DNA of 64,000 nt, taken from positions 124,001-188,000 of the forward strand of contig NZ_JAKUHT010000013.1 of NCBI RefSeq assembly GCF_022436705.1, written 5' to 3'. The notes below the pieces were generated by a model, which worked only from the letters and a program-made list of their open reading frames with translations, was not told the DNA's origin and made no database searches. Positions within the stretch are counted from its first letter, which is position 1. Every line of letters begins with the position of its first letter. Position numbers and translations under genes: made by a program. Shown here in pieces: positions 18,566 to 30,000 of the stretch. Origin of the DNA: Nocardioides sp. CFH 31398. Its GTDB lineage: Bacteria > Actinomycetota > Actinomycetes > Propionibacteriales > Nocardioidaceae.

Positions 18566-19596
18566 CAGGCCAGCTCGAGGACGCAGGCGTTCAGGCCGGA
18601 CCCGATGCCCATGAGCAGCACCCGGTCGCCGGAGGCCAGCGAGCCGGCCTCGCCGGCGAGGGTGAAGGGCACGGAGGCGGGCCCGATGTTGCCGTACTCG
18701 GGGAAGGTCCGGGGCACGCGCTCCTTGTCGATGCCGAGCCGGTCGCACAGCGCGTCGGTGTGGACCTGGGAGACCTGGTGGATGACGTAGCGGTCCATCC
18801 CGCCGTCCCACCCGTGGGCCCGGGCGGCCTCGGTCCACAGCGCGTCGGACAGGTCGAGGCCAGCTTCGAGCAGACCCTTGAGGTCGGTGACCATCGACTC
18901 GTTGTCGCCCACGCACAGCTCGTGGTGCTCGGTGCCGGCGCGGCTCACCGCGGCGACGACCCGGTGGCCCTCCGGGTGGTCCTCGGCGGGGCCGAGCACC
19001 ATCGCCACGGCGCCCGACCCGAGGGTCAGCGCCGCGAACTCCGACATCACGTCGCGCGACGTCGACACGTCGTTCGACAGGCGCTCGATGGTCGACTCCG
19101 ACACCGGCCGGGAGTCCTCGGCGTCCACGACGAGCGCGTAGTCGATCATCCCGGTCTCGATCATCGTGGCGGCGATCTCGATGCCGTTCATGAAGCCGAG
19201 GCAGGCGTTGGTGGTGTCGAAGTTCTGGCAGGACGTCGGCAGCCCGATGCGGTCGTGGATGACCACGGCGGTCGCGGGCTCCAGCCAGTGGCGGCTCAGC
19301 GAGGTGTTGACCATGAGGCCGATCCGCTCGGCGGGGACCCTGCTCGCCGCGAGGGCGGCCTGTCCGGCGGCGGCGGCGCCGGCGACGAAGTCGGCGTCGT
19401 CCTCACCCTCGCCCCACCAGCGTCGCTCGCGGATGCCGACGAGGCTCTCGAGCAGCCCGCCGCGCATCCGGGTACGGCGGTAGACGTCGGTCAGTCGGTC
19501 GTCGATCTCCGCGGAGGTCACGCGGACGGGAGCCTCGACGCGCTCGACGGAGAGGACGCTCGCGCGGGTGTAGTGGTGGGTCGAGTTCTGGGACAC
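18562..19596 (-). CDS. oleA: OleA, thiolase-fold enzyme condensing two fatty acyl-CoAs
   Basis: 344 residues from a GTG at 19596 (VSQNSTHHYTRASVLSVE). The open frame extends 38 codons further but that part is low-complexity Arg/Gly. OleA performs head-to-head Claisen condensation of two acyl-CoAs to a 2-alkyl-3-ketoacid. The thiolase-fold active site is visible: Cys in FDTTNACLGFMNGIEIA, His in YVIHQVSQVHTDAL, and Asn in EYGNIGPASVPFTLAGEA. It resembles FabH-type enzymes, but the adjacent oleBC and oleD with stop-start overlaps make OleA the best call. It is first in a three-gene operon and divergent from ftsK across 364 bp. Confidence 0.93.
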   Translation of the reverse strand: MSQNSTHHYTRASVLSVERVEAPVRVTSAEIDDRLTDVYRRTRMRGGLLESLVGIRERRWWGEGEDDADFVAGAAAAGQAALAASRVPAERIGLMVNTSLSRHWLEPATAVVIHDRIGLPTSCQNFDTTNACLGFMNGIEIAATMIETGMIDYALVVDAEDSRPVSESTIERLSNDVSTSRDVMSEFAALTLGSGAVAMVLGPAEDHPEGHRVVAAVSRAGTEHHELCVGDNESMVTDLKGLLEAGLDLSDALWTEAARAHGWDGGMDRYVIHQVSQVHTDALCDRLGIDKERVPRTFPEYGNIGPASVPFTLAGEAGSLASGDRVLLMGIGSGLNACVLELAW

Positions 19597-19878
19597 GGGT
19601 GGGTCCTGACGTCGGTGAGTGCCGTGGATGTCGGCTCCTCGACGGTAGGCGCGCCCCCGCCCCCCTCCGGTCCTCGGGGCCGTACCCCGCGGTAGCCGAC
19701 ATGCGTGCACTCAGCAGTCGTCCGACCCGGACGCCGCGACCATCAGGGGAGGCGCCGAGGTGGTCGAGCGGGGAGGAGCGCCGGCGGCGGGCGCGTCGGG
19801 ACCGCCGGTCCGCGCGCGGGCCTCGTGGCCCCTCGTCGGGGCCCGGAGGCCCTCCAGATCCGGGGAGGAGGGCCTCGG

Positions 19879-19952
19879 TCACAGCCTGTGACAGACCCGT
19901 CGGCCGACACACGCGTGTGAAGCGTGTGACTGGTGTGACGAAGCCCTAGGGT
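19879..19952. promoter_or_regulatory. Operator-like palindromes and promoter upstream of ftsK
   Basis: The 364-bp oleA-ftsK divergent region has no gene that I can support. Near its ftsK end are two perfect palindromes: TCACAGCCTGTGA at 19879-19891 and CACACGCGTGTG at 19908-19919. Further GTGTGA repeats follow (19915-19920, 19924-19929, 19933-19938). TAGGGT at 19947-19952 is the likely ftsK -10 box, 8 nt before its ATG. The palindromes look like binding sites for a dimeric regulator; which regulator, and whether it acts on ftsK or oleA, is unknown. Confidence 0.5.
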
Positions 19953-19960
19953 CGGTTTCC

Positions 19961-22660
19961 ATGGCGACCCGTACGTCTTCCCCGTCGGGGTCGCGGAGCT
20001 CGAGCACCCGTTCCGGCACGTCCGGGACCACCCGGTCCCGGTCGTCCACGACGGGCGGATCGAGCACCCGCACCCGGGGGACGACCACCCGCACCCCGGC
20101 GTCCAAGCGACCCCCGGCGAAGCGTCCTGCGCCCAAGCGGGTGCCGCCGCGCGCGGTGCGCAACGGCCCCGGACCGGTCGCCCGCTTCTTCGGCCTCGTC
20201 CTCCGCGCCCTCGCGGCGCTCTGGACCGGGGCCGCCACCGCCGTCGCCACCGTCGTCCGCCGCGTCGGGCACGGCGCGGCCGAGCTCGAGCCGGAGCACC
20301 GTCGCGACGGCGCCGGCCTGCTGATGATCGGCCTCGCCCTGGTCGTCGCCACCGGCGTCTGGTTCCAGCTGCCCGGCGGCGCGATGGAGCTGGTCCGCAC
20401 CATCGTCACCGGCTCGGTCGGCACCGTCGGCTGGCTCGTGCCCCTGATGCTCGTCGCCATGGGGTGGCGCACGATGCGCGACCCGGAGCGCAACGGCCCT
20501 GTCGGTCGCCAGGTGATCGGCTGGACGGCGCTCGCGTTCGGCGTCCTCGGCGTCGTCCACATCGCCGCCGGCGACCCGCAGCCCCTCTACGGCGACGCCA
20601 CCCCGCTGCGCGACGGCGGGGGAGCGGTCGGCTTCGTCGTCGCCAGCCTCCTGCTCGACCTGCTGCGGACGGCGTACCTCGTCGTCCCGCTCCTCGTGCT
20701 GCTCGCCCTGTTCGGCCTGCTCGTCATCACGGCCACCCCCGTCCACCGCGTGCCGACGCGGCTGCGCGAGGGCTACGAGCGCCTCATGGGCATGGCGCCG
20801 CGCAGCGAGGGCGCCGACGACCGCTACGACGACGAGCTCGACCCCTGGGACGGCGACCCGGCGTACGACTCCCCGGTCCTCGAGGACCCCGAGGTCGCCC
20901 GTCGTTCCACGCGTCGTCGCAGCACCCCGGACCCGATCGACGTCGCGCAGAGCCTGGACGACCACGCCGACGACACCGGCCACACCGGCCGTGACGACCA
21001 CCGCGAGGCCGCGCCCGAGCCGGCCCCCGTGTCGCACGACCCCGCGCTCGACCTCGTGGCCGCGGAGCCCGTCCCGACGTCGCCCCGCCGTCGCCCCGGC
21101 GCGCGCCCGGAGCCCGAGGAGAAGGTCGAGCTCGAGCCGCCGCCGCACGCGGACCTGCCGCAGCGCGTCGAGCAGCTCTCCCTGTCCGGGGACGTCACCT
21201 ACTCCCTGCCGACCAGCGAGGTCCTCAAGCCCGGCTCGCCGCACAAGGCGCGGTCGAAGGCCAGCGACGAGGTCGTCGACCGGCTCACCCAGGTGCTGCG
21301 CGAGTTCACCATCGACGCCACCGTCACCGGGTACACGCGGGGCCCGACCGTCACCCGCTACGAGGTCGAGCTCGGCCCCGCGGTGAAGGTGGAGAAGGTC
21401 ACGGCGCTCTCCAAGAACATCGCGTACGCCGTCGCCAGCGCCGACGTGCGGATCCTGTCGCCGATCCCGGGCAAGTCCGCCATCGGCATCGAGATCCCCA
21501 ACCTCGACAAGGAGATCGTCTCCCTCGGCGACGTGCTCCGGTCGAACGTCGCCCGCGGCGACCACCACCCGATGGTCGCGGGGCTCGGCAAGGACGTCGA
21601 GGGCGGCTTCGTCGTCGCGAACCTCGCGAAGATGCCGCACCTGCTCGTCGCGGGCGCCACGGGCTCCGGCAAGTCGAGCTTCATCAACTCGATGATCACC
21701 TCGCTGCTGATGCGGTCCACGCCCGACGAGGTCCGGATGATCATGGTCGACCCGAAGCGGGTCGAGCTGAACGCCTACGAGGGCATCCCGCACCTCATCA
21801 CCCCGATCATCACCAACCCCAAGAAGGCCGCCGAGGCCTTGGCGTGGGTCGTGCGCGAGATGGACATGCGCTACGACGACCTCGCCAACTTCGGCTTCCG
21901 CCACATCGACGACTTCAACCGGGCGGTGCGGGCGGGCAAGGTCGAGGTGCCGCCGGGCAGCGAGCGCGAGCTGACGCCGTACCCCTACCTCTGCGTCGTC
22001 GTCGACGAGCTGGCCGACCTGATGATGGTCGCGCCGCGCGACGTCGAGGACGCCGTCGTCCGCATCACCCAGCTCGCGCGGGCGGCGGGCATCCACCTGA
22101 TCCTCGCGACGCAGCGGCCGTCCGTGGACGTCGTGACCGGCCTCATCAAGGCCAACGTGCCGTCGCGGCTCGCGTTCGCGACGTCGTCGCTGGCCGACAG
22201 CCGCGTCATCCTCGACCAGCCCGGCGCGGAGAAGCTGGTCGGCCAGGGTGACGGACTGTTCCTGCCGATGGGCGCCTCGAAGCCGGTCCGCGTGCAGGGC
22301 TCGTGGGTCACGGAGAGCGAGATCGCCCAGGTGGTCGCGCACTGCAAGGAGCAGCTGACGCCGACGTACCGCGAGGACGTCACCGCGCCGGCGGCGTCCA
22401 AGCGCGAGCTGGACGACGACATCGGCGACGACCTGGAGCTCGTGGTGCAGGCCATCGAGCTGGTCGTCTCCACCCAGTTCGGCTCGACCTCGATGCTGCA
22501 GCGCAAGCTCCGCGTCGGGTTCGCGAAGGCCGGACGACTGATGGACATCCTGGAGAGCCGTGGCGTGGTGGGGCCCAGCGAGGGCTCCAAGGCGCGTGAC
22601 GTGCTCGTGAAGCCCGACGAGGTCGACGGCGTCATCGCCACGGTGCAAGGGGAGCAGTGA
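19961..22660 (+). CDS. ftsK: DNA translocase FtsK/SpoIIIE
   Basis: 899 residues from an ATG at 19961. FtsK is a membrane-anchored hexameric motor that moves chromosome ends through the division septum. Order: a basic Ser/Thr/Arg-rich cytoplasmic head (1-65), about four membrane segments (for example [19 protein letters not shown] and [19 protein letters not shown]), an acidic linker (about 270-400), the alpha/beta motor domain with Walker [13 protein letters not shown], Walker [13 protein letters not shown] and [20 protein letters not shown], and a C-terminal gamma winged helix ([20 protein letters not shown]) that reads KOPS/SRS-type sites. The next gene begins at the stop codon, implying coupling. 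Confidence 0.96.
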   Translation: MATRTSSPSGSRSSSTRSGTSGTTRSRSSTTGGSSTRTRGTTTRTPASKRPPAKRPAPKRVPPRAVRNGPGPVARFFGLVLRALAALWTGAATAVATVVRRVGHGAAELEPEHRRDGAGLLMIGLALVVATGVWFQLPGGAMELVRTIVTGSVGTVGWLVPLMLVAMGWRTMRDPERNGPVGRQVIGWTALAFGVLGVVHIAAGDPQPLYGDATPLRDGGGAVGFVVASLLLDLLRTAYLVVPLLVLLALFGLLVITATPVHRVPTRLREGYERLMGMAPRSEGADDRYDDELDPWDGDPAYDSPVLEDPEVARRSTRRRSTPDPIDVAQSLDDHADDTGHTGRDDHREAAPEPAPVSHDPALDLVAAEPVPTSPRRRPGARPEPEEKVELEPPPHADLPQRVEQLSLSGDVTYSLPTSEVLKPGSPHKARSKASDEVVDRLTQVLREFTIDATVTGYTRGPTVTRYEVELGPAVKVEKVTALSKNIAYAVASADVRILSPIPGKSAIGIEIPNLDKEIVSLGDVLRSNVARGDHHPMVAGLGKDVEGGFVVANLAKMPHLLVAGATGSGKSSFINSMITSLLMRSTPDEVRMIMVDPKRVELNAYEGIPHLITPIITNPKKAAEALAWVVREMDMRYDDLANFGFRHIDDFNRAVRAGKVEVPPGSERELTPYPYLCVVVDELADLMMVAPRDVEDAVVRITQLARAAGIHLILATQRPSVDVVTGLIKANVPSRLAFATSSLADSRVILDQPGAEKLVGQGDGLFLPMGASKPVRVQGSWVTESEIAQVVAHCKEQLTPTYREDVTAPAASKRELDDDIGDDLELVVQAIELVVSTQFGSTSMLQRKLRVGFAKAGRLMDILESRGVVGPSEGSKARDVLVKPDEVDGVIATVQGEQ

Positions 22661-24723
22661 TGGGTGCAGCGGAGCAGTACGACGAGCGCGGGGCGGGTCC
22701 CGCCCGCGCCACGGGTCCCGACACGGGGACCATGACGGCGGTCGACGGCGAGCGCCGGCCCCCCGCCGAGCGACCCGAGCCGAAGGTCGTCGAGGTGCGC
22801 CGCAACCGCGTGCTCGCCGGCGTCGTCGGCGTGGTCGCGGCGGCCATCGCCATCGCCTACCTGGGGCGCGCCACGACGACCGGCGCGCCGCTGGACTGGG
22901 CGCTGACCGGCGTCACCGCCGTCCTCGCGGTGGCGTGGCTGTGGAGCCTGCTCGACGCACGCACGCCGCTGCTGGTCGCCGACGCCCACGGCGTCCGGGT
23001 CCGGCTCGGCCGCACCTGGGAGGGTCTGCCGTGGCGCGGGCTCGACCGGGTCGAGCACCACCCGCGTCGCGGCCTCGGCCGCGACGGCCGGATCGTGCTC
23101 GTGCCCCGCGCCACGACCCCGCTCCTCGAGGGCCTCGACGGCTCCGGACGTCGCCACGCCCGCGTCGCCGCGACGCTCCACGGTGCGCCGTTCGCGGTGC
23201 CCCTGGGCCTGTCGACCCGGCTCTCCGGGGTCGCCGCCGACGAGGTCGGCGACGTCCTGCGCAGCCTCGCCGGCGCCGACACCCGCATCGTCGAGCCGGA
23301 GCCCGCCGCCGAGCCGGCGCCCGAGGTCACCGACCGGACGGCTCCCGAGACCGAGGACCCCGACACCGAGGTCACCGCGCCCGTCCCGCTCACGGCCCCG
23401 GCCGCGCGGGTCCGCGGCCCCGAGCCCGAGCCCGAGCCCGAGCCCGCCGCCACCGAGCACACCGGCGACGCCGACGACACCGAGGACACCGAGGTCCCCG
23501 AGGCCGTCGCGGTGCCCGCGTCCGAGCGCCGGGTGCGCGACCCCCGCCCGACCCTGGCCCGTCTCATCGCCTGGCTCTCCGACCGCGACGAGGACCGCGG
23601 CGAGGACCAGGAGCAGGACCGGGAGCAGGACCGGGAGCAGGACGGCGACCAGGACGACGCGGAGCCGTCGACCGGGACGACCCGGTCGAGGGACGTCCAG
23701 CACGACGTGACCCCCGAGAAGCCCCAGGTCGACGAGGTCGACGAGGTCGACGAGGTCACCGAGACCCCCGAGCCGGCCCGCGAGCGCCGCGCGGCGGCAC
23801 GCAGCGAGGTCCGTCACGCCGACGTCGCCCGGACCGGGCAGCAGCCGGCCCGTGCCGACGACCTGCCGGAGGTCCGCGCCCTGCGCCGGCCGGGCAGCGT
23901 CGACCTCGTCGGCGACGACGAGGTGTGGGGCGCCCGGGTCCGCCCGATCGCCCAGGGCGGCGCCCCGGTCGAGCCGCTCGCCATCGACGACTTCGGGGTC
24001 GAGCCGGCCGCCGACCCGGTCGTCGGTCCCGAGCTCGCCGCGGCCCGCACCCGGCTCTCGCTGTCGGTGGACCAGCTCGCGGAGCGCACCCGGATCCGGC
24101 CGCACGTCATCGAGTCCATCGAGGTCGACGACTTCGCGCCGTGCGGCGGCGACTTCTACGCCCGCGGGCACCTGCGCACCCTCGCGCGGGTCCTCGGCGT
24201 GGACGCCGCCCCGTTGCTCGCGGCGTACGACGAGCGGTACTCCGACGCCCCGATCGACCCGCGCCGCGTGTTCGCGGCCGAGCTGGCGACGGGGTCCCAC
24301 GGCTCGATCCGTGGCACCCGCGGTGGGCCGTCGTGGTCGGTGCTGGTGGCCGCCGTGATGGTCGTCGTCCTCGCCTGGTCGGTCGCCCGTCTCGTCATGG
24401 ACGACCCGGTCGACCTCGACCCGGCGCCGGCGCTGAACGGCTCCGCGGGCCCGGCGTCCCCGGCCCCGGTCGCCGACCCGGTCCCGCTGACGATCACCGC
24501 GGTCAACGCGGGCGCGACCGTGACGGTGACCGACGGTGAGGGCGAGGTCCGCTTCGACGACGACCTGGCGATGGGGGAGAGCACCGAGCTCGAGCTCGCC
24601 CCGCCCGTGAGGATCCAGACCTCGGACGGCGGGGCGATCGAGACCACCCTCGACGGCCGCGACAACGGGCCGCTCGGCGAGGCGGGCCAGCCCGCCAGCG
24701 ACACCCTGGTCCCCCCGCGCTGA
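22660..24723 (+). CDS. RodZ-like membrane protein with HTH domain and N-terminal membrane extension
   Basis: 687 residues from an ATG at 22660, which shares one base with the ftsK stop; an AGGGGAG site lies just upstream. An alternative GTG at 22657 adds one residue. Layout: two N-terminal membrane segments ([15 protein letters not shown] and [15 protein letters not shown]), a PH-like region, a long acidic low-complexity linker with [11 protein letters not shown] and [11 protein letters not shown] repeats, an XRE-type helix-turn-helix at about 457-525 ([20 protein letters not shown]), a single membrane span at about 555-580 ([20 protein letters not shown]) and an extracytoplasmic tail of DUF4115 type. 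HTH-TM-DUF4115 is the RodZ architecture, which links MreB-like or cell-shape machinery to the membrane. The extra N-terminal half is unusual; see findings. Confidence 0.8.
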   Translation: MGAAEQYDERGAGPARATGPDTGTMTAVDGERRPPAERPEPKVVEVRRNRVLAGVVGVVAAAIAIAYLGRATTTGAPLDWALTGVTAVLAVAWLWSLLDARTPLLVADAHGVRVRLGRTWEGLPWRGLDRVEHHPRRGLGRDGRIVLVPRATTPLLEGLDGSGRRHARVAATLHGAPFAVPLGLSTRLSGVAADEVGDVLRSLAGADTRIVEPEPAAEPAPEVTDRTAPETEDPDTEVTAPVPLTAPAARVRGPEPEPEPEPAATEHTGDADDTEDTEVPEAVAVPASERRVRDPRPTLARLIAWLSDRDEDRGEDQEQDREQDREQDGDQDDAEPSTGTTRSRDVQHDVTPEKPQVDEVDEVDEVTETPEPARERRAAARSEVRHADVARTGQQPARADDLPEVRALRRPGSVDLVGDDEVWGARVRPIAQGGAPVEPLAIDDFGVEPAADPVVGPELAAARTRLSLSVDQLAERTRIRPHVIESIEVDDFAPCGGDFYARGHLRTLARVLGVDAAPLLAAYDERYSDAPIDPRRVFAAELATGSHGSIRGTRGGPSWSVLVAAVMVVVLAWSVARLVMDDPVDLDPAPALNGSAGPASPAPVADPVPLTITAVNAGATVTVTDGEGEVRFDDDLAMGESTELELAPPVRIQTSDGGAIETTLDGRDNGPLGEAGQPASDTLVPPR

Positions 24724-24805
24724 GAGGTGCAGGAGGCCACCGGGACCGGCGGCCGGGCCGCGCATTGGGGCGGACCCGGCCCGGCCGTCATACTGGGGGA
24801 TCGCC

Positions 24806-26335
24806 ATGACGACCACCACTGAGCCAGCCACCGAGCCCGCCGACGGCCACCCGACCCCGGCTCCCCTCGACGTCGCGGTCCTCACCCTGGGCTGCGCCCG
24901 CAACGAGGTGGACTCCGAGGAGCTGGCCGGCCGGCTCGAGGCCGACGGCTTCCGGCTCGTGGACGACCCCGCCGACGCGGGCACCGTCGTCGTCAACACC
25001 TGCGGTTTCGTCGAGTCCGCGAAGAAGGACAGCGTCGACACCCTGCTCGCCGCGGCCGACCTCAAGGCGGACGGCGTCACCCGCGCCGTGGTCGCGGTCG
25101 GCTGCCTCGCGGAGCGGTACGGCGTCGAGCTGGCCGGGGAGCTGCCCGAGGCGGACGCCGTCCTCGGCTTCGACGACTACCCCGACATCGCCGACCGGCT
25201 GCGCTCGATCCTCGCGGGCGAGGAGCACGTCTCGCACGTGCCGTCCGACCGGCGCAGGCTGCTGCCGATCTCCCCGGTGGACCGCGACGCCTCCACCGTG
25301 AGCGTGCCGGGCCACCAGGTCGCCCCCGTGGTCGCGGCGCCCGACCTGCCGGAGGGGCTCGCCCCGGCGAGCGGACCGCGCACGGTCCGCCGGCGCCTCG
25401 GCTCCGGGCCCACCGCGCCGCTCAAGCTGGCGTCGGGCTGCGACCGCCGGTGCAGCTTCTGCGCCATCCCCGCCTTCCGCGGCTCCTTCGTCTCCCGCCG
25501 CCCCTCCGACGTGCTCGGCGAGGCGCGCTGGCTCGCCGGCGAGGGCGTGCGCGAGCTGTTCCTCGTCAGCGAGAACACGACGTCGTACGGCAAGGACCTG
25601 GGCGACCTGCGGCTGCTCGAGACGCTGCTGCCCGAGCTCGCCGCCGTCGACGGCGTCGACCGGGTGCGGGTCTCCTACCTGCAGCCCGCCGAGACCCGCC
25701 CGGGTCTGGTCTCCGCCATCGCGGGAACCCCGGGGGTCGTGCCCTACTTCGACCTGTCGTTCCAGCACGCGTCGGGACCGCTGCTGCGGCGCATGCGTCG
25801 TTTCGGTGACAAGGACTCCTTCCTGGCCCTCCTCGAGCAGGTCCGGGCCGCCGCCCCGCGGGCCGGGGTGCGATCCAACGTGATCGTCGGGTTCCCCGGC
25901 GAGACCGAGGACGACCTCGAGACGCTGTGCGACTTCCTGGTGGCCGCCCGCCTCGACGTCACCGGTGTCTTCGGCTACTCCGACGAGGACGGCACCGAGG
26001 CCGCCACCCTCGACGGCAAGCACGACGCCGACGAGATCGCCGCCCGCGTGGAGCACATGACCGCACTCGTCGAGCAGCTCACCGCCCAGCGGGCCGAGGA
26101 GCGCATCGGGGAGCCCGTGAGCGTGCTGGTCGAGTCGGTCGGCGAGGACGGCGCCGAGGGCCGGGCCGAGCACCAGGGCCCGGACGTCGACGGGTCCGTG
26201 CTGCTGACCGGCGACGGCCACGCCGTCGGTGACCTGGTCGAGGCCGTCGTCGTCGACGCGCAGGGGGCGGACCTCGTCGCCGAGCCCGTGGTGGCGCCGG
26301 CGGGGGGCCGGCCGGCGGGGGAGACGCGGTCGTGA
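24806..26335 (+). CDS. rimO: Ribosomal protein S12 methylthiotransferase RimO
   Basis: 509 residues. RimO is a radical-SAM enzyme that methylthiolates an Asp of ribosomal protein S12. The N-terminal UPF0004 domain carries Cys in [28 protein letters not shown] and [11 protein letters not shown]. The radical-SAM cluster motif is [20 protein letters not shown], followed by [14 protein letters not shown] and [16 protein letters not shown], and a C-terminal TRAM domain ([16 protein letters not shown]). About 60 residues between the two Fe-S domains ([20 protein letters not shown] onward) are longer than in the classical 440-residue enzyme. CATACT at 24789-24794 is a candidate -10 with a very short leader. 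The stop overlaps the pgsA GTG. Confidence 0.95.
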   Translation: MTTTTEPATEPADGHPTPAPLDVAVLTLGCARNEVDSEELAGRLEADGFRLVDDPADAGTVVVNTCGFVESAKKDSVDTLLAAADLKADGVTRAVVAVGCLAERYGVELAGELPEADAVLGFDDYPDIADRLRSILAGEEHVSHVPSDRRRLLPISPVDRDASTVSVPGHQVAPVVAAPDLPEGLAPASGPRTVRRRLGSGPTAPLKLASGCDRRCSFCAIPAFRGSFVSRRPSDVLGEARWLAGEGVRELFLVSENTTSYGKDLGDLRLLETLLPELAAVDGVDRVRVSYLQPAETRPGLVSAIAGTPGVVPYFDLSFQHASGPLLRRMRRFGDKDSFLALLEQVRAAAPRAGVRSNVIVGFPGETEDDLETLCDFLVAARLDVTGVFGYSDEDGTEAATLDGKHDADEIAARVEHMTALVEQLTAQRAEERIGEPVSVLVESVGEDGAEGRAEHQGPDVDGSVLLTGDGHAVGDLVEAVVVDAQGADLVAEPVVAPAGGRPAGETRS

Positions 26336-26949
26336 CGGACGAGAAGGTCAGCAACCTCAACCTCCCCAACGCGCTCACCGCGCTGCGGATCGCGATGGTG
26401 CCGTTCTTCGGCGCCGCCCTGCTGGTCGACGGCGGGGAGTCGGTGCTGTGGCGCACGGTCGCCTTCGTGATCTTCGCGGCGGCCATGATCACGGACAAGA
26501 TCGACGGCGACCTCGCCCGCGCCCGCGGCCAGGTCACCGACTTCGGCAAGATCGCCGACCCGATCGCCGACAAGGCGCTGACGGGGATGGCCTTCATCGG
26601 GCTCAGCATCGTCGGCGACATCTGGTGGGTCGTCACGATCGTCGTGCTGCTGCGGGAGTGGTCGGTGACGCTGCTGCGGCTCTCGCTGCTGCGTCGCGTC
26701 GTCCTGCCGGCGGCGCAGAGCGGGAAGGTGAAGACCACGCTGCAGGCGCTCGCGCTGGGCGGGCTGAGCCTGCCGCTGCTGCAGGTCGACGGTGCCCTCG
26801 ACCTGCCCGGCGAGGTCCTGTTCTACGTCACCCAGGTCGTCCTCGCCGCGGCCGTCGTCATGACGCTCTGGTCGGGCTACGAGTTCTACCGCGACGTCTG
26901 GCGGGCGCGCCGGGACGCCGACCGGACGAGCGCGAAGCGCGTGCTGTAG
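26332..26949 (+). CDS. pgsA: CDP-diacylglycerol--glycerol-3-phosphate 3-phosphatidyltransferase
   Basis: 205 residues from a GTG at 26332 whose GTGA overlaps the rimO stop. It commits CDP-diacylglycerol to phosphatidylglycerol synthesis in the membrane. The CDP-alcohol phosphotransferase motif D-x2-DG-x2-AR-x8-G-x3-D-x3-D is intact ([20 protein letters not shown] followed by ADPIAD). Several membrane helices are visible ([50 protein letters not shown]). It supplies the substrate for cardiolipin synthesis; a cls-type gene is at 13440-14903. The rimO-pgsA order is common in actinobacteria, often followed by cinA, which is absent here. Confidence 0.94.
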   Translation: MTDEKVSNLNLPNALTALRIAMVPFFGAALLVDGGESVLWRTVAFVIFAAAMITDKIDGDLARARGQVTDFGKIADPIADKALTGMAFIGLSIVGDIWWVVTIVVLLREWSVTLLRLSLLRRVVLPAAQSGKVKTTLQALALGGLSLPLLQVDGALDLPGEVLFYVTQVVLAAAVVMTLWSGYEFYRDVWRARRDADRTSAKRVL

Positions 26950-26950
26950 T

Positions 26951-27070
26951 GGTCTAGACCAATCGACACCAAACCGTCACCTGTCTGACGGCTTTGATGT
27001 CGGTGGGCGCGATTAGGGTCCGAGACGACTTCCCCGTCGACGACACCTCCGTGCCCGAAAGGTCTCCCGA
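26951..27070 (+). promoter_or_regulatory. Promoter and palindromic operator candidates of the secreted nuclease gene
   Basis: A perfect palindrome GGTCTAGACC lies at 26951-26960 and an inverted repeat CCGTCA-N6-TGACGG at 26974-26991. TAGGGT at 27014-27019 is the likely -10 box, which puts the inverted repeat over the -35 region. GAAAGG (27057-27062) is the ribosome site, 8 nt before the GTG at 27071. A phosphate-responsive regulator would make biological sense for this gene, but the site is not a clear PHO box. Confidence 0.5.
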
Positions 27071-30000
27071 GTGACCCTCGCCACACCCCCTCCCGCGTCT
27101 CCCGCCGCGGGCACCAGTCCACGCCGCCGCGCCCGGCGGCTCCTCGCCGGCGTCGCCGGCCTCGCCGTCGCCTCGTCGGGCCTCGCGGTCACCACCGCGG
27201 CCCCGGCGGCGGCCGAGCCCGACGGCTCCGACCTCGTCATCAACGAGGTGTACGGCGGGGGCGGCAACTCCGGCGCCCCGTTCAACGCCGACTACGTCGA
27301 GCTCTACAACCCGACCGACGAGCCCATCGGCCTGGCCGGCAAGAGCCTGCAGTACCGCTCCGCGGCGTACCAGTCCACCCAGACGCCGTCGGTGCTCCCG
27401 CTGGACGCCGCCCAGCAGGTCCCGGCCGGTGACAGCTTCCTGGTCAAGGTCAGCACGACCGGCACCACCGGCGCGGCGCTGGCCCCCGACCAGGACGGCA
27501 GCGCGCTGGCCATGTCGGGCACCAACGGGCAGGTCATCCTGGCGGCGACGACGACGGCGGTCACCGCCACCGGCGACCTCTCCGCCGCCTCCGGGGTCAT
27601 CGACATGGTCGGCTACGGCGCGTCGAACACCGCCGTCACGAGCTACGAGACCAACGCGACGGGCGAGGCGCTCAGCAGCACGCTCGCCGCCGTCCGCGCG
27701 ACCGAGGGCGTCGACACCGACGACAACGCCCCCGACTTCACCAGCGCGGCGCCGTCCCCGACGGCCGCCGAGGGCGACACCACGGCCCCGCCGCAGCAGC
27801 CGGAGAACCTCACGATCGCCGAGATCCAGGGCACCGGCACCCAGACCGGCTACAACGGCCGGGCCGTCACCACCGAGGGCGTCGTCACTGCGGCGTACCC
27901 GACCGGCGGCTTCAACGGCTTCGTCATCCAGACCGGCGGCACCGGCGGTGCCCTCGGCACCAGGAGCGCCTCGGACGCGATCTTCGTCTACGGCGGCCAG
28001 GGCGGCTTCGACACCTACCCCGCCGTCGGCGACTCGGTCGAGGTCACCGGCACCGCGGGCGAGTTCAACGGCCTGACGCAGATCACCCCGGGCGACACGG
28101 GCTCGGTCACCGCGCTCGACACCCCGCTGCCCGCGGTCACCCCGACCACGTTCAGCACCTACCCGGCCACCAGCGCGGCGCGGGAGACCGTCGAGTCCAT
28201 GCTGGTGCAGCCGGCGTCCTCGGTCGCGTTCACCGTGACCGACACGTACAACATCAACTCGTTCGGCGAGGTCGGCCTGGCCAGCGGCACCACGCCGCTG
28301 GTGCAGCCCACCGAGACGATCGACGCGCAGGACACCGCGGCGATCTCGGCGGCCAACGCGGCCAACGCGAACCGTCGGATCAACCTCGACGACGGCGCGA
28401 GCGTGAACTACACGAACTCGTCGCAGAGCACCCCGCTGCCCTACCTGACGAGGGCGAACCCGATCCGGGTCGGCTCGCGCGCCACGATCACGCAGCCGGT
28501 GATCATGGACTTCCGCAACAACGTCTGGAAGTTCCAGCCGCGCAGCCGGGTCACGGGCAACGACACCGCTCCCGCGACCTTCACCAACACCCGCGCCGCG
28601 AACGCCGCCCCGCGCAACGTCGGTGGCTCGGTCCAGCTGGCGACCTTCAACGTCCTCAACTACTTCCCGACCACGGGTGTGGAGTGGATCGACGAGGGCC
28701 CGGCCGACTGCTCGGCGTTCGACGACCGCCAGGGCAACCCCATCACCGTCGACTCGTGCGACCCCGACGGCCCCCGCGGCGCCTGGGACGAGGAGAACCT
28801 GGCCCGCCAGGAGGTGAAGATCGTCAAGGGCATCCTCGGCACCAACGCCGAGGTCGTGGCCCTCGAGGAGATCGAGAACTCCGCGCGCTTCGGCAAGGAC
28901 CGCGACTTCGCGGTCAGCCGCCTCGTCGACGCCCTCAACGCGTCGGCGGGCGCCGGCACCTGGGCGTTCGTGCCCAGCCCGGACGCCTCGCAGCTGCCGG
29001 ACGTGGCCGACCAGGACGTCATCCGCAACGCGATCATCTACAAGCGAGCCGCGGTCCGCACCGTGGGCGCCTCGGCGTCCATCGGTGACGAGCCGGTCTT
29101 CGCGAACGCCCGCGAGCCCATGGCGCAGGTCTTCCGCCCGGTGGGCAGCGGCGCCGCCAGCGAGTTCGCGGTGGTCGTGAACCACTTCAAGTCGAAGAGC
29201 ACCTCGGGCGCGACCGGTGACAACGTCGACACCGGCCAGGGCGGCTACAACGGCGACCGCACCCGCCAGGCGACCGCCCTCGCGGCGTTCGCCGACGAGT
29301 TCGCGGCCGACCGCGAGGTCGAGGCCGTGTTCCTCACCGGTGACTTCAACTCCTACACGCAGGAGGACCCGATGCAGGTCCTCTACGGCGAGGGCTACCG
29401 GAAGATCAGCTCCGACCAGGCGGGCGACTACTCCTACTCGTTCTCCGGCCTGTCGGGCTCCCTCGACCACTTCGTCGGCAACGCCGCCGCCCGCGGCCTC
29501 GTGACCGGCGCGGACTACTGGTCGATCAACTCCGGCGAGTCGATCGCCTTCGAGTACAGCCGCTACAACTACAACCGGACGCAGTTCTACGAGGACAACG
29601 TGTTCCGGGCCTCCGACCACGACCCGATGGTCGTGGGCATCAACCCGGCCGAGACCGAGCCGACCGTGGACCTCACGATCGTCAGCACCAACGACTTCCA
29701 CGGCCGCATCAACAACTCGACCTCGTCCGACGGGGCCCAGACCGGCACCGCGCAGTACGCCGGGACGATCGAGCAGATCCGTGAGAACGCCCCCGGCGGT
29801 CGCGACCACACCCTGCTGCTCGGCAACGGCGACCTGTACGGCGCCTCGGAGTTCAACTCGGCCATCAACGAGGACGTCCCGACCTTCGACGTGTTCAACG
29901 CGCTCGGCATGGCGGGCTCCTCGGTCGGCAACCACGAGTTCGACGCCGGGTACGACGACCTGGTCGACCGGGTGGGCGTCGAGGGCGACAAGCTCGTCGA

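Noticed and set aside
26974..26991. PHO box upstream of the nuclease gene
   Set aside because: There is an inverted repeat rather than the direct repeats typical of PhoP sites. Phosphate control is possible but not shown.
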